In this document: piece by piece, positions 1 through 10,469 of the stretch | How positions within the stretch are numbered: the first letter of the stretch is position 1 | Layout: each line of letters starts with the position of its first letter | DNA from: Alnus glutinosa | Lineage: Eukaryota > Streptophyta > Magnoliopsida > Fagales > Betulaceae | Length of the DNA: 64,000 nt | Reading direction: 5' to 3' | Assembly: GCF_958979055.1 (NCBI RefSeq) | Contig: NC_084886.1 | Span: 39,886,154-39,950,153 of the forward strand | Translations under genes and position numbers: made by a program | The notes under the pieces: model-generated | The model's input: only the letters and a program-made list of their open reading frames with translations | Databases searched by the model: none | Told to the model about the DNA's origin: nothing

Positions 1-510
1 TTCTTGGTGTCTAATTATCTGGCATATTTGGATAAGAAATAATTTTGCTTGGCACGAAGAGAAATGCAAAGAATTCAAGAGAAAGGGAGAAACCTTTCCA
101 AAACAAAATAAGCTAGCTAGCGACTCAAGGACTCCATAGATCGACATTACTTTAATTTGTCAGCTCTCTCGATCACCTTGAAAAGCTTACAATAGATCAG
201 GGTTCTAAGCAGACCTACGATTGTTTTCTATCAACGATTAATCCCGATCGAGATCGATCTAAACTTTCTTTCCGCATAACAAATTACCTGCACCAGTGAG
301 ACTCTATTGTGATCGATCAATAGGAAGGATTGTGAGGTCGTTCAATATGTCTATTGCATTTCATGACCATTCTTTGATTCCAAAAAAAAAAAAAAAAACA
401 AAAGCAAAAACCACACAAGACGTCATTCTTCCACAGCCCAAACCACCCACAATTTCATCCACCATAGTAAAAAATATCGGCTTTGTGTACCGTGTTAAAT
501 CATAATTTGT
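1..510. other. Non-coding stretch, no gene recognised
   Basis: AT-rich DNA with an A-run near 382-399. I see no exon with coding character, no RNA gene and no clear element end here. Confidence 0.5.
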
Positions 511-511
511 C

Positions 512-740
512 TCAAACGATTATTAATCTAATAGGATGAAATGAATTTAATAATTTATTTTATATTCTAACACGTAAAATATTTAATTGAAATGAAAGGT
601 AAATGACGGAATCAAGGTTTGAACTCATGACCTTTAATTTTGATACCATGTTAAATCATCATTAGTTTCAAAAACTTAAACTGATAGGAAGATATCAATT
701 TAATCATTTATTTTATATTCAATACGCCGAACAACATAGG
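512..740. repeat. Inverted-repeat element with PBS-like and B-box-like core (copy 1)
   Basis: Both edges carry related AT-rich arms (a TTTAATNATTTATTTTATATTC block occurs near 548 and near 697), and the middle contains a GGTTTGAACTC stretch and a GATACCATGTTAAATCATCA stretch. The same vocabulary recurs at 898-1094, 1130-1210, 32420-32600 and 62335-62515, which marks it as a dispersed family. The class is not known to me. Confidence 0.45.
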
Positions 741-897
741 GATCGCAAGCCCCCCGGTCATATAGTGATTGTGCCTCATCTCGTTGTTTGTTTTCTTTGT
801 CAGCCATGACAAGCCAGCACCATTTTAGTCACAATCATAGCCTGCTTTGTTGCCACCACTGTGTTTCTCGAAGCTTCTTCCCTCTCTCATTTTCACT

Positions 898-1094
898 GTT
901 AAAATATTGATTAAATGATTAAATAATTAAATTTACTTCTTTCTATCAGCTTAAGCTTTTAAGACAAGTAGTGATTTAATATAGTATCAAATCCAAAGGT
1001 CCTAAGTTCGAACCTTGTCCCAATCATTCACTTGTCCCAAAAGCTTAAGTTAATAGGAAGATATAAATTTAATCATTCAATTAATACTTTAACA
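898..1094. repeat. Inverted-repeat element with PBS-like and B-box-like core (copy 2, best preserved)
   Basis: The left end TGTTAAAATATTGATTAAAT is matched by the reverse complement of the right end (TGTTAAAGTATTAATTGAAT). The arms continue inward through CTTAAGCTTTT / AAAAGCTTAAG and ACAAGT / ACTTGT. The core holds a degenerate initiator-Met tRNA primer-binding-like string (AGTATCAAA) beside a tRNA B-box-like GTTCGAACCTT. It is about 197 bp with no coding capacity. It could be a foldback MITE or a collapsed TRIM. Confidence 0.55.
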
Positions 1095-1214
1095 CTTCTT
1101 TTCACGTGTGAGCTCAAAATGAACTATATACATTTGGCTCTGATACCATGTTAAATTACCACTTGTCCTAAAAGTTTAAGCCGATAGAAATTAAAAGGTA
1201 AATTAATTAATCAT

Positions 1215-1995
1215 GTAATATTGAGTCAGTCCGACCACTATTTTGCTTCAGTGTCTTATATAGAATATCTAGGAAACAAATTTCTTGTGTTTATTCTTCT
1301 AATTAATATTTAAGTGAATACATAAATATATAGAGGATGATTGCTTTTAGTTATAAAGATTAGCTTTTGCTCATAGAACCAATGTGTTTTTTTTTTTAAA
1401 AAAAGGAAAGGATAATTGATATCTTATTCCTAAACCTGGGTCAACTTATGCTATATATATATATATATATATATAATTTGATTCGGTAGTGTTTCTGAGG
1501 TTTTTAATTTAATTTCTTCTCCATTTTGGCATCCCGCACAACCAACTAGAGACCAAAAAGTATAAAAATTAAAATTAAAAAAATAAAACACCGTCACTTT
1601 ATGTTACTAACTAAAACAATCTTCGACCAATTTGGGATGCTTCATGTAACATGTTATTTTCTAGCTAGTGAAACCATCAATATTATGATCAAATTGTAAT
1701 TATTCGTTCATCAGTTAATTATAACTAAATGAGCATGTATTGTATTTGCAAAATTTGAAACTCACTTTTGTTTGTTTTTTTTAAGCTCGCGATTCTCACG
1801 ATTCTCATCTGCTAATTAATTATAACTAAATGATCGAGCATGTTCGAATGTGCTTTCATTGACAAAGTACACCATTATGCATTTATGACATATAAAACCC
1901 AACCATCACGTCGGACCGTCGGAAAGGTCACCTCAAATCAATTACATAAGCTCGGAAGAAGAAAAAAGAAAAAAAGGAAAACCTCAATGGCCGGC
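1215..1995. other. Non-coding stretch upstream of PR-10 gene 1
   Basis: AT-rich DNA with a TA microsatellite near 1451-1474. It contains the distal promoter of the PR-10 gene that starts at 2122. I recognise no gene. Confidence 0.5.
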
Positions 1996-1999
1996 ACTC

Positions 2000-2007
2000 T
2001 ATATATA
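2000..2007 (+). promoter_or_regulatory. TATA box of PR-10 gene 1
   Basis: TATATATA lies 115-122 bp upstream of the ATG at 2122. That leaves room for a 5' leader of about 85 nt, normal for this family. Confidence 0.6.
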
Positions 2008-2121
2008 GCACCCCAGTATACAGTACGTTCTCACATCTCCGCAACGCAAAACCTCCTTCCTCTAGTTTCTCATTCTTCTTCCTTTTGATCATCTTCATAG
2101 TACTCCTAGCTTGTTATCATC

Positions 2122-2720
2122 ATGGGTGTTTTCACTTATGAGAATGAGGTCACCTCCCCCGTCCCTTCATCTAGGTTTTTCAAGGCCTTCGTCCTTGATT
2201 CGGACCACCTTTTCCCAAAGATTTTCAAGCACGGTATTAAGGACGTGAACGTGGAAATCCTTGAAGGCAATGGAGGGCCTGGAACCATCAAAAAGATTAC
2301 GTTTCATGAAGGCTAGTGTGTGTATATATATATATATAGTACTATATATTTACTTATTCTAATTCCTAATTAAATGCTTAATTTGCATATACTAACGAGT
2401 ATTAATTGTCTATTTTAGCAGGCGGTCACTTAAAATTTTTGAAGCACAAGACTGATGGGCTAGACAAGGAAAACTTCACATACAATTACAGCGTGGTTGA
2501 AGGCGGTCCTTTGTCGGAGACACTCGAGAAAGTCTCTTACGAGACCAAGTTGGTGGCTTCCCCTGATGGAGGAACCATCTACAAGATCAGCAGCAAGTAT
2601 TATACCAAAGATAACACTGAGATCAAGGAAGAGCAAATCAAGGCTGAAGAAGAAAAGACCGCGGGGGTTTTCAAGGCAGTTGAAGGCTACCTCTTGGCAA
2701 ATCCTGATGCTTACAACTAA
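2122..2720 (+). CDS. PR-10 / Bet v 1 family protein, gene 1 (divergent member)
   Basis: Two exons, 2122-2311 and 2422-2720, joined across a 110-bp intron give 162 residues. Bet v 1/PR-10 proteins are small cytosolic proteins with a hydrophobic cavity that binds plant ligands (flavonoids, cytokinins, sterols); several have ribonuclease activity and rise after infection or stress. Seen here: start MGVFTYE, the glycine-rich loop GNGGPG at residues 49-54, a KYY/KDN stretch and a C-terminal helix ending in LLANPDAYN. The intron splits Gly64 after its first base, the same place as in the other four genes. The donor is AAG/GCTAGT, a GC donor in place of GT, and the acceptor is TAGCAG. There are two extra residues just before the loop ([18 protein letters not shown]) and several family-typical prolines are replaced, so this is the most divergent copy. 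No frameshift or premature stop is seen if the GC donor is used. A poly(A) signal AATAAA lies at 2938-2943. Confidence 0.88.
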
Positions 2721-2937
2721 AGCGAGCTAGCTGCTTAATTCATTATTGCATGTATAATAACCCCTCCTTTAACTATATAAATTAAGTTAGAGGTGTGGCT
2801 TTCATGCATGCATGTGTATTTCTGTCTTCTAAAAACTGCCTCGAGGCCTTCTAATAAGTGTTTGCTGTGCGTTTGGATATATTCACTTTGCCTTTGATGT
2901 TCCCTGTCGATTGAAATAATATTGTACCTGTTTTATT

Positions 2938-2943
2938 AATAAA
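2938..2943 (+). terminator. Poly(A) signal of PR-10 gene 1
   Basis: AATAAA, 218 bp after the stop codon at 2718-2720, on the coding strand. Confidence 0.45.
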
Positions 2944-3367
2944 AATCGTTTCGTAATCAATATTTGATGGGTGCATGCTTTAGAACTATTTTTGTATTAT
3001 AATTTACAAATAATATCTGTTAAACTAGTTGTCCAATATTAATTGTATTCATAAATAGTAGAATTAATTCACGTTTTGCATCACTACCTACGTGGAGTCA
3101 AGCGCCCTAATTAACTACAAATCACGCATATATTCTATAACAAATTAAATAGTACGTGGATAATTCATTGATTGGATTTTTATTATAGTCGACAGCTTTA
3201 GACACATGACCATTATTATGTAATTGTTGTACAAAATTATTGTGAGCTAACATATCTCAATAGTTAAATATAACACGAAGCATTTATTGAAGATGTCCAT
3301 GGCCGGCCAGCGTTTTATTTATTTATTTTAACTAAAAGCAACGTCCTATCGGCTTGGTACAACGATC

Positions 3368-3638
3368 GGCCTCGTTTGAAAACCCCTTTCCCTCTCTCCT
3401 TTTCTTTAGAATTTTTTTTTAATGATTGAAAAATAAGATTGATGTGATGTAAAGTTGAAATAATTTATATAGAAAAGTGAAAATAAATTGTATTGTAGTA
3501 AGTTTTTTATTTAAAAAATAATAAAAAAGTGTTGATGTATATAAAAAGTAAAAAGAATTAAGAATATTTTGAAATTGATGTTTTTTAGGAGAAGTGAAAA
3601 GAAAGGGAGGGGAGGAAAAATGGGATTTCAAACGGGCC
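3368..3638. mobile_element. MITE with GGCC-CGTTTGAAA ends
   Basis: The left end reads GGCCTCGTTTGAAAAC and the reverse complement of the right end reads GGCCCGTTTGAAATC. The inside is AT-rich without a usable reading frame. Length about 271 bp. No convincing target-site duplication was seen. Confidence 0.55.
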
Positions 3639-3639
3639 G

Positions 3640-4304
3640 ATGTATACTTTGCAATCTTTGCAAGCGTTTGAAGGTTTGAGTAGTCGGTCTTCGCGAGGCT
3701 GTCCAGCACCAAACCTCATAATGAAAAGCAATCATATCCGTAGAGTATGCTACCGTCCAGTTTTGACATCAAACGTCAGATAGAGGAAAATTGGTTCTGT
3801 TAAAAGTCTACAAGTTTGCAAACACATATGTACTGAGAAGATCGAAGAGAGAAAGGTTGACGTATCTCGTAGATCCGATCGACGAATGTGAATACGGATT
3901 TGGTGCGGGTGAATGGAGATCTGCCACCAAAGAATGTATATCTTCTATGGATCGGCACAGATATGTGTAGATCTGCTATGGGTGAGTCCGTAGATTAAGG
4001 AGCCTCCGATGCTTAAGTCCGTAGATTGTTCTTGAGAAAAACGTGAAGGAAAAGGAGTTTTGGGAGAGAGGTATAGGGCGTATGGAGAATGTGTGTACCC
4101 GATTTTGGAGGGTAGTGACCCCTTTTAATGAGTCTCCTTAGAAATGGTCCATAAATACTTGTCCCGTGATGGGCTTATAACTGCTTGATTAGTTTCCATC
4201 TAGTGGGCTGCTCTAGAACTGGGCCTTCGGTGGTTTATATCCACATCATAAGCCAAGAGTCCAAGACTAATCTTTATCATGATTATAAGCAATTAACAAT
4301 AAAT
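3640..4304. other. Non-coding stretch, no gene recognised
   Basis: Mixed-composition DNA between a MITE and a solo LTR. It has repeated phrases such as GTAGATC and CCGTAGATT but no reading frame or RNA gene that I can support. It may be a remnant of an older retroelement. Confidence 0.4.
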
Positions 4305-4309
4305 TATGT

Positions 4310-5240
4310 TGTTAGGATTTTCGTGTTAACAAATTTAGTGTTAAAACATGTTTTAGTGTAAGTTTTAAGTCTAGTGTTAATTAAGTTGGTGAAAAATTTG
4401 AGCCCAGACATAATTATTTAAGTTTTTGTATGTTGTCAACATTGACCTAGTTGGACTAAAATGATCATAACTTTTGATTCCGAGCTTTGATTGAAGAAAA
4501 CTTAATAGAGTTAGAAAGTTGACTCAAAATTATACAACTTTGTAGCTCATGCAAATTGTCCAATTCCAATTTTTACTGGGTCAAAACGGTTCGTGAATAG
4601 AGGACGTAAAATCTGCACGTATTGTGAACCGACTTTATGATTTTAGGGCTACTTTCTCAAGTCTATTTAAGTACTTTTGGAGCATGAATTTTGTAAGGAT
4701 TGGAGGCAATATTTCTAGAGAAAAAAAAAAAAGTATTTTCATTCATATGCTAAAATAAAAAGTTTAGGTTTTCATGTTTTCAAGTGCATATCTTTTAAAG
4801 TTTTAATTTGTTGTAAACCACAACCCTTCATCCGCAACAACTAAAGACTATTGAAATTTCGATATAGTAGATCAAGTAGAAGAATTGTCCAGAGGTTCTG
4901 AGAGAATTACTGCGGTAGCAGGCAAGTGGCCGGATTGCTTGTCTAGTACAATAGTGTGTCAATTACAAATATTTTGTAAGTATGAACATCTTATAATTTC
5001 TTATTCTTTTATAATGATTAATTTTTTGGGCTTAGCTGCCTTTGAGTAGTTTTACTATTGAGGAGTTCTTCAAAAGATTTCAACTTTGTCATCAAATTAC
5101 TTATGTTGTTGATTTATTGCTTTCGTAATATTTGGTGATTATTTGTGCAGTGTTTAATTTTTAAATTCTACATTATATTGTTATACACATATTAAATCCC
5201 CCTTACAGGTGTTGTTGGAGTCTTAAGCTCTTATTTTTCA
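4310..5240 (+). mobile_element. Solo LTR, copia-type, with TATGT target-site duplication
   Basis: The 931-bp block begins TGTTAGGATT and ends CTTATTTTTCA, so it has TG...CA termini. It is flanked by TATGT at 4305-4309 and again at 5241-5245. Near the 3' end it has the stretch TATATTGTTATACACATATT followed by GGTGTTGTTGGAGTCT, which also occurs at the LTR end next to the copia gag fragment near 18424. No primer-binding site or gag follows, so it is a solo LTR left by recombination. Confidence 0.85.
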
Positions 5241-5357
5241 TATGTATTTAAGTTCAATCTAAGAGTTTGTGACGTCCCATATCGCCTGAAATGGGGATGT
5301 GCTTATATATAAACGCACCTTCTTTGACACAACGCGTTTTAAAGCCGTGATGGCCAT

Positions 5358-5440
5358 AAACCTATCAAAACTCCGCAGTTAAGCGTGCTTCTGTGAGATA
5401 GTACCGGGATGGGTGACCTCCTAGAAAATCTGGTGTGGGG
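5358..5440 (+). other. 5S rRNA-derived domain in Cassandra LTR 1
   Basis: Contains AACTCCGCAGTTAAGCGTGC and GGATGGGTGACCTCCT, which are the A-box and C-box regions of the plant 5S rRNA gene. The flanks diverge from real 5S rRNA, so this is retroelement sequence and not a functional rRNA gene. Confidence 0.85.
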
Positions 5441-5727
5441 GAGCCAAAAGCAGACAATATTGTGTCGTTGGGAGTGGGTCGTTACAAATGGTATCAAAGT
5501 CATTGCCTAGTCTGAAATGGGAGGGAGCATGCACAAGCCTATGAAGGTTACTAGCGGGCACTCACTGGGACGCCACGAATGGGGTGATCATATGAGGGTT
5601 ACTAGCGGGGACGCTGAGTCCCAAGGGGGAGTGATTGTGACGTCCCATATCGCCTGGGAATTGAGATTTGCTTATATGTATAAACACACCCTCCTTGATA
5701 CAACGCGTTTTAAAGCCGTGATGGCCA

Positions 5728-5810
5728 TGAACCTATCAGAACTTCGCAGTTAAGTGTGCTTCTGCGAGATCGGGATGAGTGACCTCCTGAGAAGTCTGGT
5801 TCGAGGGATC
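5728..5810 (+). other. 5S rRNA-derived domain in Cassandra LTR 2
   Basis: Same domain as in LTR 1, with AACTTCGCAGTTAAGTGTGC and a gap: the bases between the A-box and C-box regions are shortened to GCGAGATCGGGATGAGTGAC. The C-box is damaged. Confidence 0.8.
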
Positions 5811-6007
5811 CAAAAGCGAACAATATCGTGTCATTGGGAGTAGGTCATTACAGAGTTAAATTAGAGTAATGCTATATATAATGCATTTTTATCTCACGAT
5901 TATTCCACAAAATTGACGTGCCAATTTTAACCAACTCTTGAATCAGTTATTGTTTAAAAATAAAAAATAAAAAATAAATTCAAGAGTTAATTAGGATTCT
6001 CACATTA

Positions 6008-6490
6008 TGTAACACTAAAGTCCCATATTGAGAAGATGAATAGCTCACACAGAGTGTGGTTTATAAAGATAGTAATGAATGTTAAGCTTCATATTGCCTA
6101 GTTTTTAGGTGAAATTTGTCTTTACAAGAAATTTTAGAGAAACTCTAAATTAATTAGTCATTTTAGAGTGATAGAGCAAATGTACCTAACACTTTTTCTT
6201 GACTCATTACAAATGGTATCAGCATTACCTAGTAACACCAGGTCTTGCGGTACTAGAGCACGACTTGACATGGCCTTGACGAGGATGTCAGGAGTTTATA
6301 ACACCCTTATCCTATATTGAAAAGATGAGTAGCTCACATAGAGTAGATAGTTTATAAAGATAGTCATGAGTGTTAAGTTTCACATTGCTAATTAGTTAAT
6401 TATTATGCGAAACTGAAATTTATAAAAAATTATAAAAAAAATTCTAAAATGATTAGCCCTTTTAAAATGCTAGCACAAATATAACAAATG
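6008..6490 (+). mobile_element. Degenerate TRIM-like element, second family
   Basis: Two similar blocks, about 6008-6211 (TGTAACACTAAAGTCCCATA...CATTACA) and 6297-6490 (TATAACACCCTTATCCTATA...), flank a short middle that starts with a primer-binding-like TGGTATCAGCATTACC at 6214. Shared inner phrases include AGATGA-TAGCTCACA and TTTATAAAGATAGT. The 3' end of the second block is eroded. A related solo LTR lies on the minus strand at 8320-8529. Confidence 0.65.
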
Positions 6491-6541
6491 CAGATTCAAG
6501 ATGGTGCTGACGGCTGATAATGGCTTAATTGTTTTCAAATA

Positions 6542-6613
6542 GACAATATTGGTTCAATGCATCTAGACAGGCCGGCCGTTACGTATGACAATATTGGTTC
6601 AATGCATCTAGAC
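6542..6613. repeat. Two direct repeats of 27 bp
   Basis: The same 27-bp string starting GACAATATTGGTTCAATGCA stands at 6542-6568 and 6587-6613, separated by 18 bp containing GGCCGGCC. A simple local duplication. Confidence 0.8.
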
Positions 6614-6614
6614 G

Positions 6615-7675
6615 TACAGGTTATGTGAAAACACCTTTCCGCCTATATACATTCAATCAATATCTGGATTTATCTAAAAAGAAAAAAGTCAATATATGGA
6701 TTTTAATATTATCAGATAACTTGAGTGAGACCTCTCCAATGATCAATATATAGTTTGCGATAAAGTTTTGGAGTAATTACGTAATACATCCTAAACACTG
6801 ACATTAATTTTAAATTGAACCCTGGAGTTTCAATTATATCAATGTTCACTTGCAATTTCGAAATTATTACAACAGGGGCTCTCTGTAACTGTAACTCGAT
6901 CTATGTAAGCACAAAAAATATAAAGCACGAAACGAAATGTGTGTGTCATAAGATTCATATATATATATATATATATACGAAAGGGTGTTTAATACTTAGA
7001 TAGGTCTCAATTGTGTTAAAATATATATTAATTAACTAATTAAATTAATCATATCCTATCAACATAGACTTTTAAGTGGTGTTTTAAATATTGTCTCGGT
7101 CGTTCACCTTCAATTTAAATTAAATATTCTACGTGTTGGTTCTCATTTTTTAGATTTGACTTAGGTGCTCTAAAAAACTTCTAACATGTGTGCTGTAGTT
7201 TCACTCGATTGTTCATATTTAATTTTATTTTCTCTCTCTTTCTTATTAAAAATTTAGAATTAAATCTAGACAATTGATAAAACTACAATACACATATTTT
7301 TTACAGTACTTAAACCAAATCCTTATTTATTAAATGAGAGTTATTGGATTAAACTTTTGGAATAAATACTGATTTAAGAGCGGCTTACATATATTTTCCT
7401 TACTTTTAATCAACAAACACTAAATAAATTAATTAAGGACCAAACTATAATAATTTTAAAATTATAGGATGAACATGCATTGATGACATCTTAATTTGAA
7501 ACTAAGATCAAAGTCAATGGTTTATTATATTATTATTTGTTAATGATTTCCACAGACAATTAATTGATCGACATTTAATTTATTTTTATTAAGTTATCGT
7601 GAAAGTGGTCCGATAAGTAACTTATATTGCTTTCAATTATTAAACTACAGTGATTTGACCTTGCAAGTCTTGAGA
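6615..7675. other. Non-coding stretch, no gene recognised
   Basis: AT-rich DNA with a TA tract near 6957-6976. No exon, RNA gene or element end that I can support. Confidence 0.45.
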
Positions 7676-7679
7676 TCTT

Positions 7680-8056
7680 AGATCATCTCCAACAGAATAG
7701 GTAAATAGTGTGTAACAATCAAATTTAATAATTATGGGCCACTTTTTGTCTTCAACAGAGTAGACAAAATATATTTTTTCCTTCTAATGTGAATAGTGAA
7801 TAGACACTTCTGCCTATTCATTATTCACACTACAAAAAGTTTTTTTTATTATTTTCTCTTTCCCTTTTCTTCTTTCACTTTCTCTCTCTCTCCCTATTTC
7901 TTCACACTTTTCTTTGCACAAAATAATATTTAAATGCAAGTAGAGATTAAAATAGAGAATCAATTTGAGAGAATATAGAAAAAACAATAGCTAAAATAGA
8001 GAATTATACTTTTTTTATAGCTACTTTGGTTAATTATTATTGCTAGAGATGCTTTT
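7680..8056. mobile_element. MITE-like element with ATCATCTCCAACAG-type end
   Basis: The left end GATCATCTCCAACAG and the right end GCTAGAGATGCTTTTAG match the inverted ends of a common plant MITE type (AGCATCTCCAACAG). The interior is AT-rich and non-coding. The boundaries are approximate. Confidence 0.45.
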
Positions 8057-8149
8057 AGTGACCCGAAGGCTGCCAATCATGATTTATTGACATGATAATC
8101 AATTACATCGATAAGTTTCACATGCTAATTATAGATAAATTTGGAATTA

Positions 8150-8795
8150 AGGATAAAATAGTTTTTGGAATTTTAAAAATTGATTAATCACTCTTTGAGG
8201 TATGAAAAAAGAATGAGTTAATCATTATCGTTCAAAAAATTGACAGAATCAGTTAATATGCTAAATGAGGGTGGCTGAACAACCTAATGGCCTTGTAGGT
8301 GGTTCAGTTGGGATAGTTTTGTAACGACCCAAGGAAAAACGCTAGTCACATCTGCGCTATCATCCTAAAATGATTAGTCAATTTGAAGCTTTCTTAAAAT
8401 CTCTTATAAAACTCAATTTTATCTAATAATTAGGCAATGTGAGATTTAGCACCTATAAGCATTTCTTCAAAACCACAAATTCTATGTGGGCTACTTCTTA
8501 TCTTTCAAATGTGAGATATCGGTGTTATAGGATTGGCCACCCCCAAATGGTAAATTTTTGAAATAAAATAAAAAATAAAAAATTGAAGGGGTGGCCGAAT
8601 CACCCGCAATGGCCATAGAGTGGTTTGGCCACCCCCTTTGTTCTGCTTGATTCGTGTTGATGTGGCACATTAACAGATTCTGCCAACTTTTCTAATCGTA
8701 TGGATTAATTTTTTAATTTTTTTGCTTACCACCACAGGGTGTGATTAATAACTTTTTAAATTTAATGAGCTATTTAATTTGTCAAAACCCCAAAT
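8150..8795. mobile_element. Foldback element with GGGGTGGCC core (F1), interrupted by a solo LTR
   Basis: Loosely complementary AT-rich arms (around 8150-8250 and 8690-8790; both contain a GATTAATCAC-type phrase, in opposite orientation) surround a core with GGCCACCCCC and GGGGTGGCC strings near 8535-8635. A 210-bp LTR lies inside. Arms and limits are approximate. Confidence 0.45.
8320..8529 (-). mobile_element. Solo LTR of the second TRIM family, minus strand
   Basis: Read on the minus strand it starts TATAACACCGATATCTCACA and ends GGGTCGTTACA. It shares CTCACATTGCCTA, AGAGATTTTA and ACTAATCATTTTA with the TRIM at 6008-6490. No target-site duplication could be recognised. Confidence 0.6.
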
Positions 8796-8799
8796 CACA

Positions 8800-9500
8800 A
8801 GGACTAAAAATGCATTTATTCCTTGGACTTAGGATGGTAAATCATCCAAATGAAGTTGAATGAAGATTCATAATGAAACAATTTTCTTTTTGTTCTAAGA
8901 ATTTAATCTAGTTTATTTTGGAAAAAGTGACATATGGAAAATTCATATAAGAGTACTTTGCCCAACAGAAGCTGATATTGCAAGACCATTTTAAAGTAAT
9001 ATCGTTGGGGATAAAATCAACCATGGGTCCCATTCAAGCAACCCACTCAGAGAGATTAGAGTAACATGCATGGGGGATTACCACTCACTGCACTCCAGCT
9101 CAGATTCTCTCTCTCTCACTACATGAAATGTAAAACATCTATTGGGAGATCAGTTTTATAAAATAATACAAAATGAATTATAGTATCAGGTAAAGGAGAT
9201 CGACTTTAAATCTTCCAAAAACTCTACTTTGTTTTAAAAAATATTATCTAAACATCGTGTTAACTACTTAAGCATCGGATTCTCCCCACCGTGACGGACC
9301 GGTACTGATATATATATATATTGTTCTATTTTACACATGACCCATCGCTGGGCAGACCCTGGCCTCCAAAAAATTGAAACAACAAATAAGATGATTTCAT
9401 TATACATATATGTATACATGTATTGGAATTGTTACAACATTCACTTTTCTCTTTCAAAGTAGAACATTACAAAGAACCGTACCATACAATCGATCACATG
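8800..9500. other. Non-coding stretch downstream of PR-10 gene 2
   Basis: No gene recognised. It holds a CT-rich tract near 9103-9120 and the 3' flank of the minus-strand PR-10 gene. Confidence 0.45.
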
Positions 9501-9513
9501 AACCGCAAACTCC

Positions 9514-9519
9514 TTTATT
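9514..9519 (-). terminator. Poly(A) signal of PR-10 gene 2
   Basis: AATAAA on the minus strand, about 105 bp past the stop codon. Confidence 0.45.
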
Positions 9520-9621
9520 AGCAAGCCAAAACTATATGGCTACACACAAAACAACTTGATAGAGTCACAACCTTAACTTGTGATGACGGAAATTAAACAA
9601 GCAAATATAACCAGACAAGCC

Positions 9622-10216
9622 CTAGTACTCATCAGGGTGTGCCAAGAGGTAGCCCTCAACAGCTTTGAAAAGTCCCGAGGACTTTTCTTTGCCAGCCTTA
9701 ATTTGCTCTTCCTTTATCTCATGGTCTCCTTTGGTGTGATACTTGCTAATGCTCTTCAAGATAGATCCCCCATCAGGGGATGCTACTATCTTGATCTCGT
9801 AATTGATTTTCTCCAGTATGTCCGACAAAGCATCACCTTCAATCACACTGTAGCTATATGTAAAGTTTGCGTGGTCAATTTCCTCAACCTTGTGCTTCAC
9901 GTATTTGAATTGGCTGCCTGCAAAATATTGAACAAGATAATATTACTTCTTTTTATAGTATAACCCAAATCTCTCAAAAGTGAGTCAAGTAGTTCTAAAA
10001 TGCTATAGAGATTATATATGGTAGAAATTAACCTTCATCGAAGTTGATCTTCTTAATGGTTCCGGGCCCTCCATTTCCTTCAGTGATTTCAATGCTCTTA
10101 ATGGCCTGTGGTGCAACCTTTGGGATGAGGTTGTCACCATCTAGGACAAAGGCCTTGAACAGCTTAGCCGGAGGGATAACTGAGGTTGTCTCGGCTTCAT
10201 AAGTAAAAACACCCAT
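9622..10216 (-). CDS. PR-10 / Bet v 1 family protein, gene 2
   Basis: Exon 1 is 10033-10216 and exon 2 is 9622-9917; the 115-bp intron has GT and AG borders and splits a Gly codon. The product is 159 residues, the usual length. It starts [18 protein letters not shown] and has the glycine-rich loop GNGGPG at residues 47-52 preceded by Glu46 (the equivalent of Glu45 of mature Bet v 1, a known IgE contact). It then has the conserved [15 protein letters not shown] stretch and a C-terminal helix. It ends HPDEY, one residue shorter than genes 1, 3, 4 and 5, which end in Asn. The expected role is a cytosolic, stress-inducible ligand-binding protein. The reading frame looks fully intact, and TATA box and poly(A) signal are present. 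Wording resembles the Fagaceae major pollen allergens, so allergenicity is possible but not shown. Confidence 0.93.
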
Positions 10217-10315
10217 GATGAGCTAAGAGTTTGGAATTGAAATGAGAGAGAATATTGATAATAAGAAGAGAGTTTTTCAGCTTGGGAGATATATATGAGT
10301 ACTACTAGAGAGTGG

Positions 10316-10323
10316 TATTTATA
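10316..10323 (-). promoter_or_regulatory. TATA box of PR-10 gene 2
   Basis: TATAAATA on the minus strand, 100 bp upstream of the ATG. The same octamer is found at the same kind of distance in genes 3 and 4. Confidence 0.65.
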
Positions 10324-10469
10324 AGCTGATCTGCAGGCTCAAACCTCAAGGTTACCTTGTGTGAATGCGTCCCTCGCTCGTAGTTCAAAGAATTTTAATT
10401 AGTTTGAAATATTTGTTTTCTATGTCCCACTATGAAAAATAAATAATAGGTTTCGTAAAGGAGGATTTG

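Larger units (their letters stand above)
5268..5852 (+). mobile_element. Cassandra-type TRIM retrotransposon, complete, with GAGTT target-site duplication
   Basis: Two LTRs (5268-5486, 219 bp; 5636-5852, 217 bp) start TGTGACGTCCCATATCGCC and end ATTACA or GTTACA. Directly after LTR 1 comes a primer-binding site TGGTATCAAAGTC (initiator-Met tRNA type, from 5489). The purine-rich AAGGGGGAGTGA before LTR 2 is the polypurine tract. Both LTRs contain 5S rRNA-like sequence. The element is flanked by GAGTT at 5263-5267 and 5853-5857. Terminal-repeat retrotransposons in miniature of the Cassandra family are known for 5S sequence in the LTR and have no genes, so they depend on proteins from other elements. 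The internal region (5487-5635) has no coding capacity. Confidence 0.9.

Noticed and set aside
5358-5440. 5S rRNA gene
   Set aside because: The 5S-like domain is incomplete at both ends and lies in an LTR with a primer-binding site, so it is Cassandra, not an rRNA gene. Same for 5728-5810, 28636-28725 and 29091-29180.
9580-9963. Plus-strand open frame of 127 residues over PR-10 gene 2
   Set aside because: It is the antisense shadow of exon 2; the minus strand has the full PR-10 protein with splice sites, TATA box and poly(A) signal.
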